Shown: piece by piece, positions 40,931-52,430 of the stretch
How positions within the stretch are numbered: position 1 is the stretch's first letter
Layout: each line of letters starts with the position of its first letter
The notes under the pieces: model-generated
What the model saw: the letters and a program-made list of their open reading frames with translations, nothing else
Told to the model about the DNA's origin: nothing
Databases searched by the model: none
From: Phorcus lineatus
Taxonomy: Eukaryota; Mollusca; Gastropoda; Trochida; Trochidae
Assembly: GCA_921293015.1 (NCBI GenBank)
Contig: OV121081.1
Location: forward strand, 76,711,022 to 76,775,021
DNA: 64,000 bases
Reading direction: 5' to 3'
Translations under genes and position numbers: made by a program

Positions 40931-42617
40931 GTTTGTCAACTGCGACCACCAGTGAGCCTGACTCACTTCGTAGTAAACATTAAAACAAAGTGACAATTCA
41001 TAAAGGGTTATTGTTATGTTATGTTCATCTGATATCATTTCGGAAAAGGGACACATGATAAGATATTGATGACTACAAAGACCAGGTTCTTCAATTATAT
41101 TCTTCGAATAAAGTATCTTTTATCGAATGCTTGGATTTCTTTGGTTTCATGAATTTATTCATGAAGGATATTGATATTGACAATTGCGTTATAGCATACA
41201 CTGTGACGCCTAATCCTAAAGGCAATTGTTTGCAGTAGTCTCGTTTTATTATTTGCATTAATAATTTTTGTCATACCTATAATCATTTCCTAACACACGC
41301 AACCGGCCTACATTTAGTCTTTAATATTGACCATATTTACAATTGTTAGTTTTCGTTATTCATATCTATATTTTAAATGTAACACAACAATGAGCATGCT
41401 TTATGTTACTATGTCTATTATGCGTCTATTTCTTTTCTGATTTCCAATATGTACATTTAAGTATTACTGTTATGTTTATGTACACGCAACGACTTTTATT
41501 CATCCATTTCTCTACTTTCTACTCAATTCTTATTTATGTATGCTCTGACCCTGTGAAAAGCTTTTGAAATGGTTTAGTTTAATTAAGCTTTAGAATATTC
41601 ATTTACACAGTTTAAAAAGTTGGGTCTATTTTAATTATTTCAAATTTCAATCAATAATTAATCACAAATCAATAAGTAATGTGAGAATGTGTACAATAAA
41701 TTCACATATGGCTTATATAATATATCTTTCTACCTGAATTCATTCATTCACTGGTATATAACCAGAGGAACCAGAAATTTTGGACTCGAAAATGGCAATG
41801 GACGACAGTCACTAATGGAGGAACTAATTTCCGAGTATGATCTATATTCTAGGGTGCGGTCTTTATTGATTGTGTACACCGAAATCCACTCTTCATATAC
41901 TTGATATGGATGTGTTGACATGGCGTTGATATAAACATTAAATATTCAAAAACTTGCTGCTTCCGTGGAGGCTATGGTATAATCATGATCAATTTGGATG
42001 ATTTTCTAGCATACCTGTAGGAAATGATTCAAAAGAAAATTATTGAAACGTAAACATAAACAACCATATTCAATGACCGAACACGTTATGGCAAACTGTA
42101 TTAAGATTTCAATCACGCCGCCACTTGACACAAGCAGTTGCAGTGAACAAAAACCCCCCTAAAGGACCAAACATAAACAAATTGGAAAAATTGTTAACCT
42201 GAAATGCCGTACGGGATTCTGATGTGTAGGAAATTCTGCTTACACTTTGGAAACGACTGAGAAAAGAAAGCTACCATTAGGCAAGTACCTACACTTAAAT
42301 AAATCTCTTTGCGTACCTTCTCGGTGATAGATACCTCATTCATCGTGTTCCATATTTATCATTCATGAAGTTATGTTAACTCATTTGCTTTCTGGATGAT
42401 AATTATCTTTACCTGCAGTTGACGATTATCAGTAACTTAATTTTATTTTTGCTGAAAGAGTGTGGCACTTCACGTCCCTCATATTATGATTATGATCATT
42501 AAATCAATTTTATTTTGCTTATAGTATGCTATCTTTTTTCAGCTTGTCTCAAACAAGATAATAAGATGGTAATTCTGATATGTACATAAATATAATAGAT
42601 ACAAGTTAAATTTCTAC

Positions 42618-42632
42618 ATATATATATATATC
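42618..42632. repeat. (AT)n microsatellite
   Basis: About 14 bases of alternating TA inside block C'. Confidence 0.9.
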
Positions 42633-42789
42633 TTTTTTACAAACTAATAATGAAGACATTATTGTACAGTTGTCTTTATGTATAAAGCATGCATTGGCTA
42701 AAAGAGACCTTCTCATTAAACAAATTATTAACCCTTGAATACCGTTGTAAACAGGATGAATGTCGCTATATTATATTTTATGCTACCAT

Positions 42790-42846
42790 TTGTCTATGCT
42801 GTAACTCTTATGTATATGGGCCGGAGGCCTTTCATACAATAGACAT
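42790..42846 (+). mobile_element. Solo LINE 3' end
   Basis: Contains TATGGGCCGGAGGCCTTT, the same GGGCC...GGCC signature seen inverted at 4014-4199 and 28861-28890. No coding sequence or target duplication was identified, and the upstream limit is unclear. Confidence 0.4.
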
Positions 42847-43647
42847 CTTTTGACTTTCGACTTTGAAAATTTAAGTCAAGTTAAATTTTATATACTTTGA
42901 TAGATACCATACGTGGTTAAGATGATTCAGGGCAAAAATATACTTTATTACAAACTCATTGGAGTAGAGCGAACTTTATTTCTTGATTAAAGTATGCACT
43001 GTGACTCGAAATCCTAATGGCAATAGTTCGCAGTATTCTCGTTTTACTATTTGCATTAACAATTTGGCAGCCTGTTTCTGCGGCATATATATGACCATGT
43101 CCTGAACACAAAAAACGGTCCACATTCAGTCTTTAATATTGACCATACATACAACAGTTAGTTTTCGCTATCTATATCTTCATTTTTTTCATTATTTATA
43201 TTATCATGTCTAATCTACCTGTTTGTCTTACCTGTTTTCCAATATGTGCATTTATGTAATACTTATTGTTATGTTCATGTACACCCAACGTCTATAATTC
43301 ATCCATTTCTCTTCATTGTATACAATTCTTATTTATGTATTCTCTGACCATATGACCAGCGTTAGAAATGGCTCCAGTTTTCCTAAATATAATTAAAATC
43401 TAATCACAAATCAATAAGGAATATGAGGATGTGTTCAATAAATTCACATACAATAATATATATAACCATCTTCCTGAATTCATTAATCCATATATTTTCA
43501 GATCTGTGACTATTGAATAATCGGAAACTGGCAATGGAATAAAAAGAAAATGGCGATGGACAGTTAGAAACCAATTTCAGTGTAGGAACCAGATATTTTG
43601 GGTGAATTCGTAATTGATTGTGTAAAACAATTAATGACAGATTTGTT

Positions 43648-43915
43648 CTGATGTCAGTTGCAAAGTACACCATTTTAAAACAGCATGTTTTGTGCATTTT
43701 TGAGGATTTTCTAATTATTTTTCAATCTCCTGGTGTCACCAGGTATTATCGTAGTAATTCAAGAAAATGAATCTTTAGATGTTCTGTTTTTAAAGAAATT
43801 TCTATGATGGAATGAACTTAATATACTATTGGGGTATAAGATTTTTTATGCTTGAATTTAAATAAACCAATATCGTCTCTATAATACATTCCTTTCACAG
43901 CAGAGAGAATGTGCA
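43648..43915 (+). repeat. Landmark segment T, copy 7 (block C'')
   Basis: Reads TGATGTCAGTTGCAAAGTAC, then TCGTAGTAATTCAA and ATGAATCTTTAGAT. The similarity to copy 3 runs on to the CAGCAGAGA...GTGCAAAC end. Confidence 0.88.
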
Positions 43916-45109
43916 AACATCGATGTCGTGATGATAACTGTGTGTACGTTTTGAGATGTAGCTCATGAACATCGCTGTATTCCACAGCATGGGGCAGATA
44001 TAAGCAACTGAGTTATTTTCAAGGTTACTGCCCATAACTGCAATATTTAATCCATTTAACAATTTTAGACTCCTATTCGTCATATACATTACAATTACCC
44101 ATAAAACATCATTTGAAATATATATCGCACTTATGGCAAATTTAAATTTACCAATTATCAGAAACATTTTTCAAAATAGCACAAATGACTAAACGTAATT
44201 TTATAGTTTAGTTATTTAAATCTGAGAACAATAACCAAAGCAAGAATTTGGACCTGAGTACTGTCTTTACGACTGTATGAATTTATACTTTGCCAAAACA
44301 TTTGCAAAAGACTTTATAAATCAATTACATCTAAAACAAAAGCATCAGAGGCATTGAAGTCGTGAATTTAATTTCATCATCGCAACAGCGACAACCGAGA
44401 TGACTGACGACACTGAGGTGTTATTAGTGTTATCGTCTACTTATCAGCTGATCAATGTGAAATGTACATGCTACTTTTTATCAATAAACTCGTTCAACGG
44501 TAGTTATTCTCCGAGAGTCTGCAATTGTAAACCAAATAGTTAACTGTACCCTACTTTAATTGTCACGTTAAATGACATTTCGTGATGCAGACAAAATGAT
44601 TGTTAGTTTGGACAATGATTGTTATGTTCAATTATGTAAAAATATTGATATGCACTAGGTTAACTAGGGATGAAGGTGAAGTAGAGACGCTGCTTTACAT
44701 TTAAATCGTTTTAACGACGGATAAAGTAATAATTACTTTTGTCATAATTGTTAAGTTGAGATAATAATCAGAAGTGATGTTAATGTAACTGTCTGTTCTG
44801 GAAGTAACGTCATTAAAACTCGCTGTCTGGAATAGAGGGGTAGTGGACTAGAAAATGTTCAAACATATCATTCACATATTTAACTGACGAACGTTAGCCT
44901 TCCGAAGTCATAATGTTAAATCTGAATCCACTCTGAAACATAATTGATATGGATGTGTTGGCATGGCTTTGCTATAAAGATTACTACGTTTAAGGGCATT
45001 CTTTTTATGTGAAGATTATTAATTATGACAGTTAGGATCAATGTCATGACTAGATATTGATGATATGAAGAAGAATACTGATACATACACTCAATGAATA
45101 ATGTAGTAG

Positions 45110-45201
45110 ATAATGACCCGGTGCCAAGCGGTTAAGGCAAATAAACTCGCGAGGAACGACCAGAGTTTATTGCAATAATGCGAGGCAATTGGGTCATTAT
45201 T
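45110..45201. repeat. Foldback hairpin element
   Basis: ATAATGACCC and CAAATAAACTC on the left pair with GAGTTTATTG and GGGTCATTAT on the right, arms about 38 bp, centre GCGAGGAACGACCAG. Non-coding, probably a foldback MITE. Confidence 0.75.
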
Positions 45202-45480
45202 TGGCTAACACTCCCGTGGAACATTCCTAAAGTAGTTTTAACTCATAAGTTTATAGACATTGAGTTTAAAATGTTATACTTTTACTCTTTGCGGGTTTGA
45301 TTGTTCTAACCAAACGAGTGTATAATAAGTCTAATAGAATATTTACAATACACGCCTGCTTGAGGTTTTAAAGCCAAAACTAGATCCTTTACATCAAAAA
45401 TATAAAACATATTACCTATAGATATAAAAAAGTGAAAAACGTGTAGATATGGTACAACAATATATACCTCAACATGACAT

Positions 45481-45552
45481 GGATCCTCGTTAGCTCAAGT
45501 GGTGGAGGTGTTGCTTGTCAACAGAGAGATCCCTGATGCTAATTCCACTTCT
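45481..45552 (+). other. tRNA-like sequence, degenerate
   Basis: TCCTCGTTAGCTCAAGTGGT at 45484-45503 fits a tRNA 5' half with an A-box-like D arm. It is followed by TTGTCAA, which would be an anticodon loop with GTC (Asp). The anticodon stem pairs poorly and no B box or T-loop was found. Best read as a tRNA pseudogene or the head of a tRNA-derived SINE, not a working tRNA. Confidence 0.3.
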
Positions 45553-45871
45553 TCACTCTTGAAAGAGTTTATAATTCTAATTTGTTGAAATTTCCAAATT
45601 TTACAAGTATATTTGTTTGCACAAATTTAATTCCTCACAACTGACCAACTAATTCTAATATCTGTAATGTTTTTTTTAAATAAACACCAACCTGTGCACA
45701 TGGTGGTTATGGACATATGACCTGTGATAAGTCATGGCAATCTGTTTTGAGATGGTCATTACAACGCCTCTGGACACAAGCGAGTCGCAATGAACCAAAC
45801 TTTGTTGTGGGCCACACATACAATGTAATGTAAACATAAATTTTTTTATGACACACAACACCGAGTGCTGA

Positions 45872-45917
45872 TTGACGTCACATGATGTCACAATCTGTTA
45901 GTATGACGTCACAATGT
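45872..45917. repeat. TGACGTCA-like site cluster
   Basis: TGACGTCACATGATGTCACA followed by TATGACGTCACAATG. It shares the TGACGTCACAATG phrase with 30433-30525, suggesting a common dispersed repeat. Confidence 0.5.
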
Positions 45918-46007
45918 TAACTGAGCGACGGCAGTGGTAATATCGGCGATTTTCATTCTCTTTATTTGATATAATTCTGCGAGTAATAAATAAAATAGTA
46001 AAGTAGT

Positions 46008-46107
46008 TAATTACATGTTTATGAAACTCGTGAATGGTTTCGGTATGTAACTCGCTTTCGCTCGTAAGATACCAAACCTATCACTCGTTTAATAAACATG
46101 TTATTAA
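46008..46107. repeat. Foldback hairpin element
   Basis: The left arm (ACATGTTTAT, GAAACTCGTGA, GGTTTCGGTAT) pairs with the right arm (ATACCAAACC, TCACTCGTTT, AATAAACATGT). Arms are about 46 bp around a short CTTTCG centre. Similar in build to the hairpin at 48092-48243. Confidence 0.82.
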
Positions 46108-46872
46108 ACGGGACGTTTTTAGTATTTATTTTCTATTTATTTTATATTTATATTTATATTTCTATTATGCAATTATGGTGTTTATGAAAAGATTATACGT
46201 TTAAGTCTACTTTTGATTAAATCATATGGATTTGTAGGCATTATGTGGAGTCCATTTATATAAATTATGATACATAAGGATGAAAATCACAATGCCTCTG
46301 TCATAAAGTGATTGCAATTACCAAACCTATCTTATGGACCACACGTAGAGAACTTGGGTAAACATAGAGAACTTGGGGGAATGACTTACCTGAAATGGAA
46401 CACGAATTCTGAAGTGCAGAACATTAGGCTAATGATTTCTACCTGCAGTTTATCATAATCAAAAGAGTAATGGCAATTAGGAAAAGAGTAAGGATAGAGA
46501 GCTACCATTAGGCAATCACTCACATACGTTCAAAGAACAAGTAAAATATATCCATCGGCAGTTGCTGATAAACAGTGTTTAACTCTTTTTTAAAAGAATT
46601 TGGCTCTTCGTGTCACATCAAAATTAATAGTAGCATAGCATTTGGTATTATGTTGACAAAATTAATTTTATATACTTTAATATATACCAAGTGTGAGTGG
46701 AGTTAAGATGGCAAGAGAGTTTCGAGGTCGTTGACAAATTACGTGGGAGTACTGAAGGAGATCTTACATACTTGAACTACAATATCATTAGTTTAATAAA
46801 GATAAGTTTTGATTGACCTTTTATAGTATTTAACATAGTAATCAAAATCAATGGCGAGTATTGTGCCTAGGA

Positions 46873-46892
46873 ATATATATATATATATATAT
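46873..46892. repeat. (AT)10 microsatellite
   Basis: Twenty alternating bases at the right edge of block C''. A second tract of 16 bases lies at 47031-47046. Confidence 0.95.
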
Positions 46893-46899
46893 GGCACGT

Positions 46900-48090
46900 G
46901 AAGTAAAAAGATATTTGAAAATAAAATACTTCAGACGACACTTGCTGTAGATATCATTTTAATGATGACTGGGTGCGTCGCATTTCGACTTGATAACAAG
47001 TCTTTTCAACAGTGTGGAGTTTTCACAACATATATATATATATATAAACTTTATGCTATTTATATGTTTGCTGTGATTTATATCATTCATATTTGTCATC
47101 CAAAGTGAAAGCTAATATGTTCATAAATTGCGGAAAATCTACCAATAGATATGATTTCTAGCAAAACAAAATTCCAAAGACAAACATTCAAAGCATTGAT
47201 TTAGTCAGAGTGTTTGTCAAGACGCCAATGATCCTCTAATCAGCCGTTTCACTGTATCATTCTTCGAGTATTTTAGAAGAGTGTTTTTTCGATCGTTGAT
47301 AGTACATCTCAATGTCCTAAAATTGCGAAATACAGTTTTAATAATTATGATAGATATTAAAGGTCCCTGTATCTCTAGGGTAATACTTATTGAACGTCTA
47401 GGAAGTGGTAAGGGAAATGTCACGCACTTTGCGGGAAGGTGGTATTAGCAGCAATTGAATATGTATGTACCTTAATTTGCTAAAACAAAATCACTGAATT
47501 TCACAGTAGCAAACCAGTATGAACTAGCACAATTAATACTGAACTGAATCATGTTCACAAATGAAAGAAGCATTTTATTACCTTTACTAAACATCCGTCA
47601 ATTAAAGTTAGGGACTCCAAGATACAATTAAAGACGAATGGCTTGATAAACATTTTTATCAAATAATTATTTTCAGAACACACGATTGGTCGAGAGGTGG
47701 TCGCGTGACCAAAAGCCATACTGACTTACTAAATACTTAAAACCTATGTATATAGACATCATGCTAGTGTTATCGCGAAGTCGTTTGCCCGTCGGGTAGA
47801 ACTCTTAGCGTTTTTGTTTTCCGTTAGTTTCTTATTCGAAAGATAACCAAACTAATTAATTCGGTCTAGACATGTTTTTATAGACCCGTTGAAAACAACT
47901 GTGAACTCGGATTTCGGATAGTATTGACCACATTTATAGTATTTACATGTTCATGTCATTTTACCTTCTTAAAACAATTTCGTTGAAGCAGTATATATTG
48001 GTTGTTGAAAGAGTTACGAGAAGTCCGACAGCACCCCCGTGCGTGATGGCAATAAAACACAGATATTTAACATTTGACATATGTGATGAA
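46900..48090. other. Non-coding stretch, no feature seen
   Basis: Apart from the (TA)8 tract at 47031-47046 I see no supported gene or repeat. Frames here are short. Confidence 0.5.
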
Positions 48091-48091
48091 A

Positions 48092-48243
48092 ATAGAGATT
48101 ATTACCAGAGGAAGTGTGTCATATGACTTTAACGAAACGAGTCTGAATTTGTGTATTACCCGAGCGAGAGCGAGGGTAATACACTAATTCGCACAAGTTT
48201 CGTAAAAGTCATATGACACGCTTCCGATGATAATAATTTCTTT
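48092..48243. repeat. Long foldback hairpin, about 65-bp arms
   Basis: The left arm (GTGTCATATGACTTTAACGA, AATTTGTGTATTACCC) pairs with the right arm (GGGTAATACACTAATT, TCGTAAAAGTCATATGACAC). The centre is GAGCGAGAGCGAG. A related but weaker end, CATATTGAAAATATGACACC with GGGTAATAAAT, occurs at about 48380-48425, so the full element may reach there. Confidence 0.88.
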
Positions 48244-48800
48244 ATTACCGATTCTACTCAGAAAACGGCATCCTTCCCTTCCGCCGGCCCGCTTAATTGA
48301 CGTCACGAACAATCATACGGTAACTAGCGCTGAAACAATCGTTGCTAGGCAAAAGTGATATGTGCACATGTGCTCATATTGAAAATATGACACCGCTTCT
48401 GAATAACCCTATGGGTAATAAATAGCAAATATCATCCGCATAATCAGATAAACAGGGTGGACATTATTAGATATCAGATCAGATTCGATATCAGTATTCA
48501 ATTACTGATTACATCCTTCGATAAGAGATATTTCTGTACCTCGGAATGTATTTATATCACACGCTTTAATGTCCTTCTTGTTGTATCGAAGCATCTGATC
48601 ACAATATAAAAAGATTTACTTTTAACCATACCATTATTAAAATGAAGTCAACACTTCATGAGTGCAGTAAGGGTAGTATGTGAAAATACACATTTTATGT
48701 TTGATTGTAATCTCACTATATTCACAAAACCTTCAATTAGGCTTCTGTGGTCCCTTTTCCTGTTGAAGTATGTACTGCACAATTGTCGGCTAAACTCTCT

Positions 48801-49027
48801 CAAAAGGAGCAGTACCACTTTTTAAATGTATATTGAAATCTCACAAAATAGAAAATAAATGTTTATAATTGTAATTTTTAAATAAAAAGAAGACTTTTTA
48901 AACGAAACAAACCGCGATCGGTTAAGCTGTGTAAATCTCTGAAGATCATTGATTAGGCATAAAGTAATGTTTATTCGGAAAACTGGAAGAAATAAAAACT
49001 TTTTAAAAAACGTGCCACTGCCGCTTT
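48801..49027. mobile_element. MITE, family 2, shortened copy
   Basis: Inverted ends AGGAGCAGTACCACTTTTTA and (reverse complement of right) AAGCGGCAGTGGCACGTTTT. Related to 49559-49899 and 55604-55895, non-coding. Confidence 0.65.
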
Positions 49028-49558
49028 GATCTGGGGCAATTCCAAAAGATAGAATTTTACTAATTTACAATAAATTATTGTAAAGAATAGTGCATACCAA
49101 GCCTAATCTGAACGCATTCCTGACGACATCATTACGTCAAACTATGACATTATGAATCATCAAAAGACTATGACGTCATTTTAAATTATTTGGTGTTCGG
49201 AAGAAGCTCGAACTTTACTTTAAGGTTACTTTAATTTTTCTAATATAGATAACTATGTTGCTTTCGTTACAAACCATTGTTTTATTTTTAGTTGTATTGC
49301 CCATAAAAATTGAAATATTTTTCTATTGTTCGGCATAAAATCAAATAATTACAACAAGAGTAATTCAGCCATTTAAAAACACAGTAAATATATAAATGAT
49401 ACAAATTATCCACGAAGTATATGTAGATGGATTTTACATGGAAAATGTAAATTTTAAATCCTCAGATATGTTCAGAGTTTGTACCGGTACGTATCATGAT
49501 GTTCCTGTATTGCAATATACCGATATACCGATAATACCTCGCACCCTTAATCATTAAA

Positions 49559-49899
49559 GGGACGATAGCAGTTTATTTAATAAATAGAGTGATCTCACGT
49601 TGACAGAGATAAATGTCACCAATTACAAGATAGTGTTTCTAATCAAGAGAAGCAGTTCTAGATGTTCATCGTGTTAACTTAAGCTATGCGCATATATTTC
49701 CCTGCGTCAAATGATAAAAAAATGTTAACACAAAAATGGCCTTCAGTGATTTTTGCTTGGTACTATTAACTTCTTAGACCATGGATTACCGGGTTCAATA
49801 AGAAGATGTTCGACTTTCAGAATATAACATATTTGGCATTATAAAATATTTATTGGGGACAATTTGATTAAATGATTTTTAAAAACGTGCTACTGTCCC
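49559..49899. mobile_element. TTAA-type MITE, family 2, complete copy
   Basis: A 341-bp non-coding element with ends GGGACGATAGCAGTTT and (reverse complement of right) GGGACAGTAGCACGTTTT, flanked by TTAAA at 49554-49558 and 49900-49904. TTAA-type duplication suggests mobilisation by a piggyBac- or Kolobok-like transposase. It contains the internal phrases GTGATCTCAC and TTTGGCATTA, shared with the copy at 55.6 kb. Confidence 0.78.
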
Positions 49900-50037
49900 T
49901 TAAAAAGACATTTCATAAACATGACATATTTTTCATATTGTGTCTCTGTCTCACATGGTTTACTCTCCTTTGTTCTAAGCGTCCCAGTTTTTAAAGGGAT
50001 TCGGTCATTGTTCACGGTTTAGCACAACACACACGAG

Positions 50038-50200
50038 TACAGTCGAACTTGTATTACCGGCCATCTAAATAGAGCGGCCACCTTCCCAATGCGGCCACAT
50101 GAGAGCCCTCCCGACTGATTTTATGCTATATTTTACTTCACTTGCTCGACGCTGCCAGCGGTCACCCTTATTCAGTCCCTGACGCAGACAAAACGGCTTT
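50038..50200 (-). repeat. GGCCAC-rich dispersed repeat fragment
   Basis: Plus-strand ACAGTCGAACTTGTATTACC is followed by GCGGCCACCTT and GCGGCCACATGAG. I recognise GCGGCCACC-repeat sequences as a dispersed family in marine invertebrate genomes, but this is from memory. The GC content rises sharply against its surroundings. Confidence 0.45.
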
Positions 50201-50233
50201 TTTGTAAGTGTAAGAGCTTTTGACACTGACTGT

Positions 50234-50251
50234 GGGGGGGGGGGGGGGGGG
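50234..50251. repeat. Poly(G) tract, 18 G
   Basis: Eighteen consecutive G on the plus strand in otherwise AT-rich DNA. It could form a quadruplex, and its length may be uncertain because of sequencing or polishing error. Confidence 0.9.
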
Positions 50252-51189
50252 ACTGTAAGGACTATTGATAATGAAAAATGCTTACAGATGTAAGTGTTTG
50301 TATGGTTTCGTTTCCAGACCTCTCATTCCGTCTACTAGATTCCCTCCTCTCCTCAAAAGCGTCGTCTCCACTAATACCTCAGACCCGATCAAAGTTTCTG
50401 CTATGTCCCATTAGATGATTTTACGTGAGCTTTCACGCTATTTACTAAAATTTAATCATCTATCAGCTGTTTATTAGTTTTCAAAATCACGTTTGATTTT
50501 TTGACGAGCGTTGGTTCTCGATTTTTAATCAGAAAATTGACTTTAAAGTTTTGTTCTAACAAAATAGTGATCTGATTATAATTGTTATGATACGTCTTTT
50601 AGAGACATTGTAGAAATGTAGAAATATATGTTGTTATATGGATAACGTTTCAATTCATTTTATAAAAATTTGATGTGTATATGATGTCATTTTGTTACAT
50701 ATATCGCCAGTAACTTTATTTTGTAACCTTTATCCCTAGGAACACGGTCGATTTTAATGAGACCGCATACATATATCGCTTAATAAATTTTGAAATTTGT
50801 AATACAAATCTCATCTTTAAGCTTTAGCTTAAAATGCTCAAATTAAATGCGATCATCTTAATCGCAACAAGTCTAGATATTGTATTTAATATAGATGAGA
50901 ATAAAAAAAGATAAGCGTAAATTCATCTTATCCTCGAGAAAATGAACAAAGCGCCCTTGTGAACGATTTTTAACTGGGGAAACATAGTATTTTACAGCGC
51001 TTCACTCTCTGTATGTCTAATTTTAATAAATATATTATCACAGTGCATAATATCTTACGGAGCAAACCGGATATTGGCGTTAACTATTTATATTTCTTAC
51101 TACCACCAATTGATTACCTTATCGCGGTTTTGTTATTAAAGCCACATACAGTATGTTTCGTGAATTTTGTACGTGGCTTATATAGAGCC

Positions 51190-51606
51190 AAAATACAATA
51201 TAACCTAAGGTAAGTTTAAATCACATATCTAAAGTTGCATTTGTAACGCCAAAATTTTGACATTTTCATGTTATCAATAGTAATTTAAATACATATACAT
51301 TTTAAGACGTCGAAATTCAACCTTTCATTTACATGTATATTTGTTAAATGAACCACTAAGAAATACCATTCTATAACCCTCTTTAAACCTGGAATAGATA
51401 AAATTTTGAAAGTACGTTTCAGTCAGTGGTGCGCGCTTTTGTCCGGTTTTCGACAATAACTCTCAATGGTATACTTGTTTAATGTCGCTAGTATAAATGA
51501 TACGCATTGCGATGTTAATTTTCAGAAACAACCTCAACTTTCCGATGAAATAACATTTATGAAGTTTGACATATTTGACCCAAGCAACATACTCTATGCC
51601 CCTTTT
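51190..51606 (-). mobile_element. TTAA-type MITE, family 1, inverted partial copy
   Basis: On the minus strand it starts near 51606 with AAAAGGGGCATAGAG and GGGTCAAATATGTCAAAC, matching the left end of the copy at 53898, and carries TCGAAAACCGGACAAAAGCG (51433-51452). The far end is not clear. It ends exactly where the 64-bp satellite begins. Confidence 0.6.
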
Positions 51607-51610
51607 ATGG

Positions 51611-52430
51611 TATTTCAGTTACCCTGAGAGCTATGTCCTACATGCTCCTTGTAGGGGCACTCAAAGTGGACAGGTATTTATGTAACCCTGAGAGCTATGT
51701 CCTACATGCTCCTTGTAGGGGTACTCAAAGTGGAAAGGTATTTCAGTTACTCTGAAAGCTATGTCCTACATGCTCCTTGTAGTGGCACTCAAAGTGGACA
51801 GGTATTTCAGTTACCCTGAGAGCTATGTCCTACATGCTCCTTGTAGGGGCACTCAAAGTGGACAGGTATTTCAGTTACCCTGAGAGCTATGTCCTACATG
51901 CTCCTTGTAGGGGCACTCAAAGTGGACAGGTATTTCAGTTACCCTGAGAGCTATGTCCTACATGCTCCTTGTAGGGGCACTCAAAGTGGACAGGTATTTC
52001 AGTTACCCTGAGAGCTATGTCCTACATGCTCCTTGTAGGGGCACTCAAAGTGGACAGGTATTTCAGTTACCCTGAGAGCTATGTCCTACATGCTCCTTGT
52101 AGGGGCACTCAAAGTGGACAGGTATTTCAGTTACCCTGAGAGCTATGTCCTATATGCTCCTTGTAGGGGCACTCAAAGTGGACAGGTATTTCCGTTACCC
52201 TGAGAGCTATGTCCTACGTGCTCCTTGTAGGGGCGCTCAAAGTGGACAGGTATTTCAGTTACCCTGAGAGCTATGTCCTACATGCTCCTTGTAGGGGCAC
52301 TCAAAGTGGACAGGTATTTCAGTTACTCTGAGAGCTATGCCCTTCAAGCTCTTTGTAGGGGCACCCAAAGTGGACAGGTATTTTAGTTACCCCGAGAACT
52401 AGGCCCTACATGCTCTTTGTAGGGGCATTC
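51611..52430 (+). repeat. 64-bp satellite, about 13 units
   Basis: Thirteen tandem units with an exact 64-bp period; GAGCTATGTCC-type anchors start at 51631, 51695, 51759 and so on to 52399. Each unit contains CCTACATGCTCCTTGTAGG, a perfect 6-bp stem with 7-base loop. Units from 51823 to 52100 are almost identical, while the outer units, particularly the last two, are more diverged. The unit matches the interior of the SINE-like element at 61932 and 63468 (GAGAGCTATGCC, ACATGCTCCTGGTAGGGGC, GGACAGGT), and the array is followed by that element's 3' part. There are no unique spacers, so it is not CRISPR-like. Confidence 0.95.

Larger units (their letters stand above)
36880..41204 (+). repeat. 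Segmental duplication block B'
   Basis: Paralogue of block B from about 16.15 kb on. Matches by eye: 36950-37235 with 16280-16560; 38150-38460 with 16800-17090 (GGAAACTATGTTT, GAAACAGATT, AAAGGAAGATT, CCATGCATCAAAC); landmark D at 38471-38615 with 17101-17230; 40130-40310 with 17945-18150 (GACATTGTC, CATTAGGTTT). It also carries T copy 6 at 40845 near its right end. Confidence 0.75.
41205..43004 (+). repeat. Segmental duplication block C', shortened
   Basis: A reduced C-type unit of about 1.8 kb. Landmark A at 41205-41345 (GCAATTGTTTGCAGTAGTCT), a GATATGGATGTGTTGACATG segment at 41905, landmark D at 42231-42375 (TGGAAACGACTGAG, CATTCATCGTGTTCCA), and an AAATTTTATATACTTTGATA segment at 42880. 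The T core is missing at about 41.9 kb. It is the tandem neighbour of C''. Confidence 0.72.
43005..46870 (+). repeat. Segmental duplication block C''
   Basis: Second C-type unit after C'. Landmark A at 43005-43155, then DNA that repeats 41400-41590 at 43200-43380 (CAATATGTGCATTTA, TCATCCATTTCTC). T copy 7 at 43648, GATATGGATGTGTTGGCATG at 44948, landmark D at 46421-46530 and the TTTTATATACTTTAATATATACC segment at 46665-46730 follow in the same order as in block C. Two foldback hairpins and a tRNA-like sequence are inserted between 45.1 and 46.1 kb. Confidence 0.75.

Noticed and set aside
45481..45552. Functional tRNA-Asp
   Set aside because: Anticodon stem does not pair and no T arm or B box is present.
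51611..52430. CRISPR-like array
   Set aside because: Units are contiguous 64-bp repeats with no unique spacers, and the context is eukaryotic repeats without cas genes.
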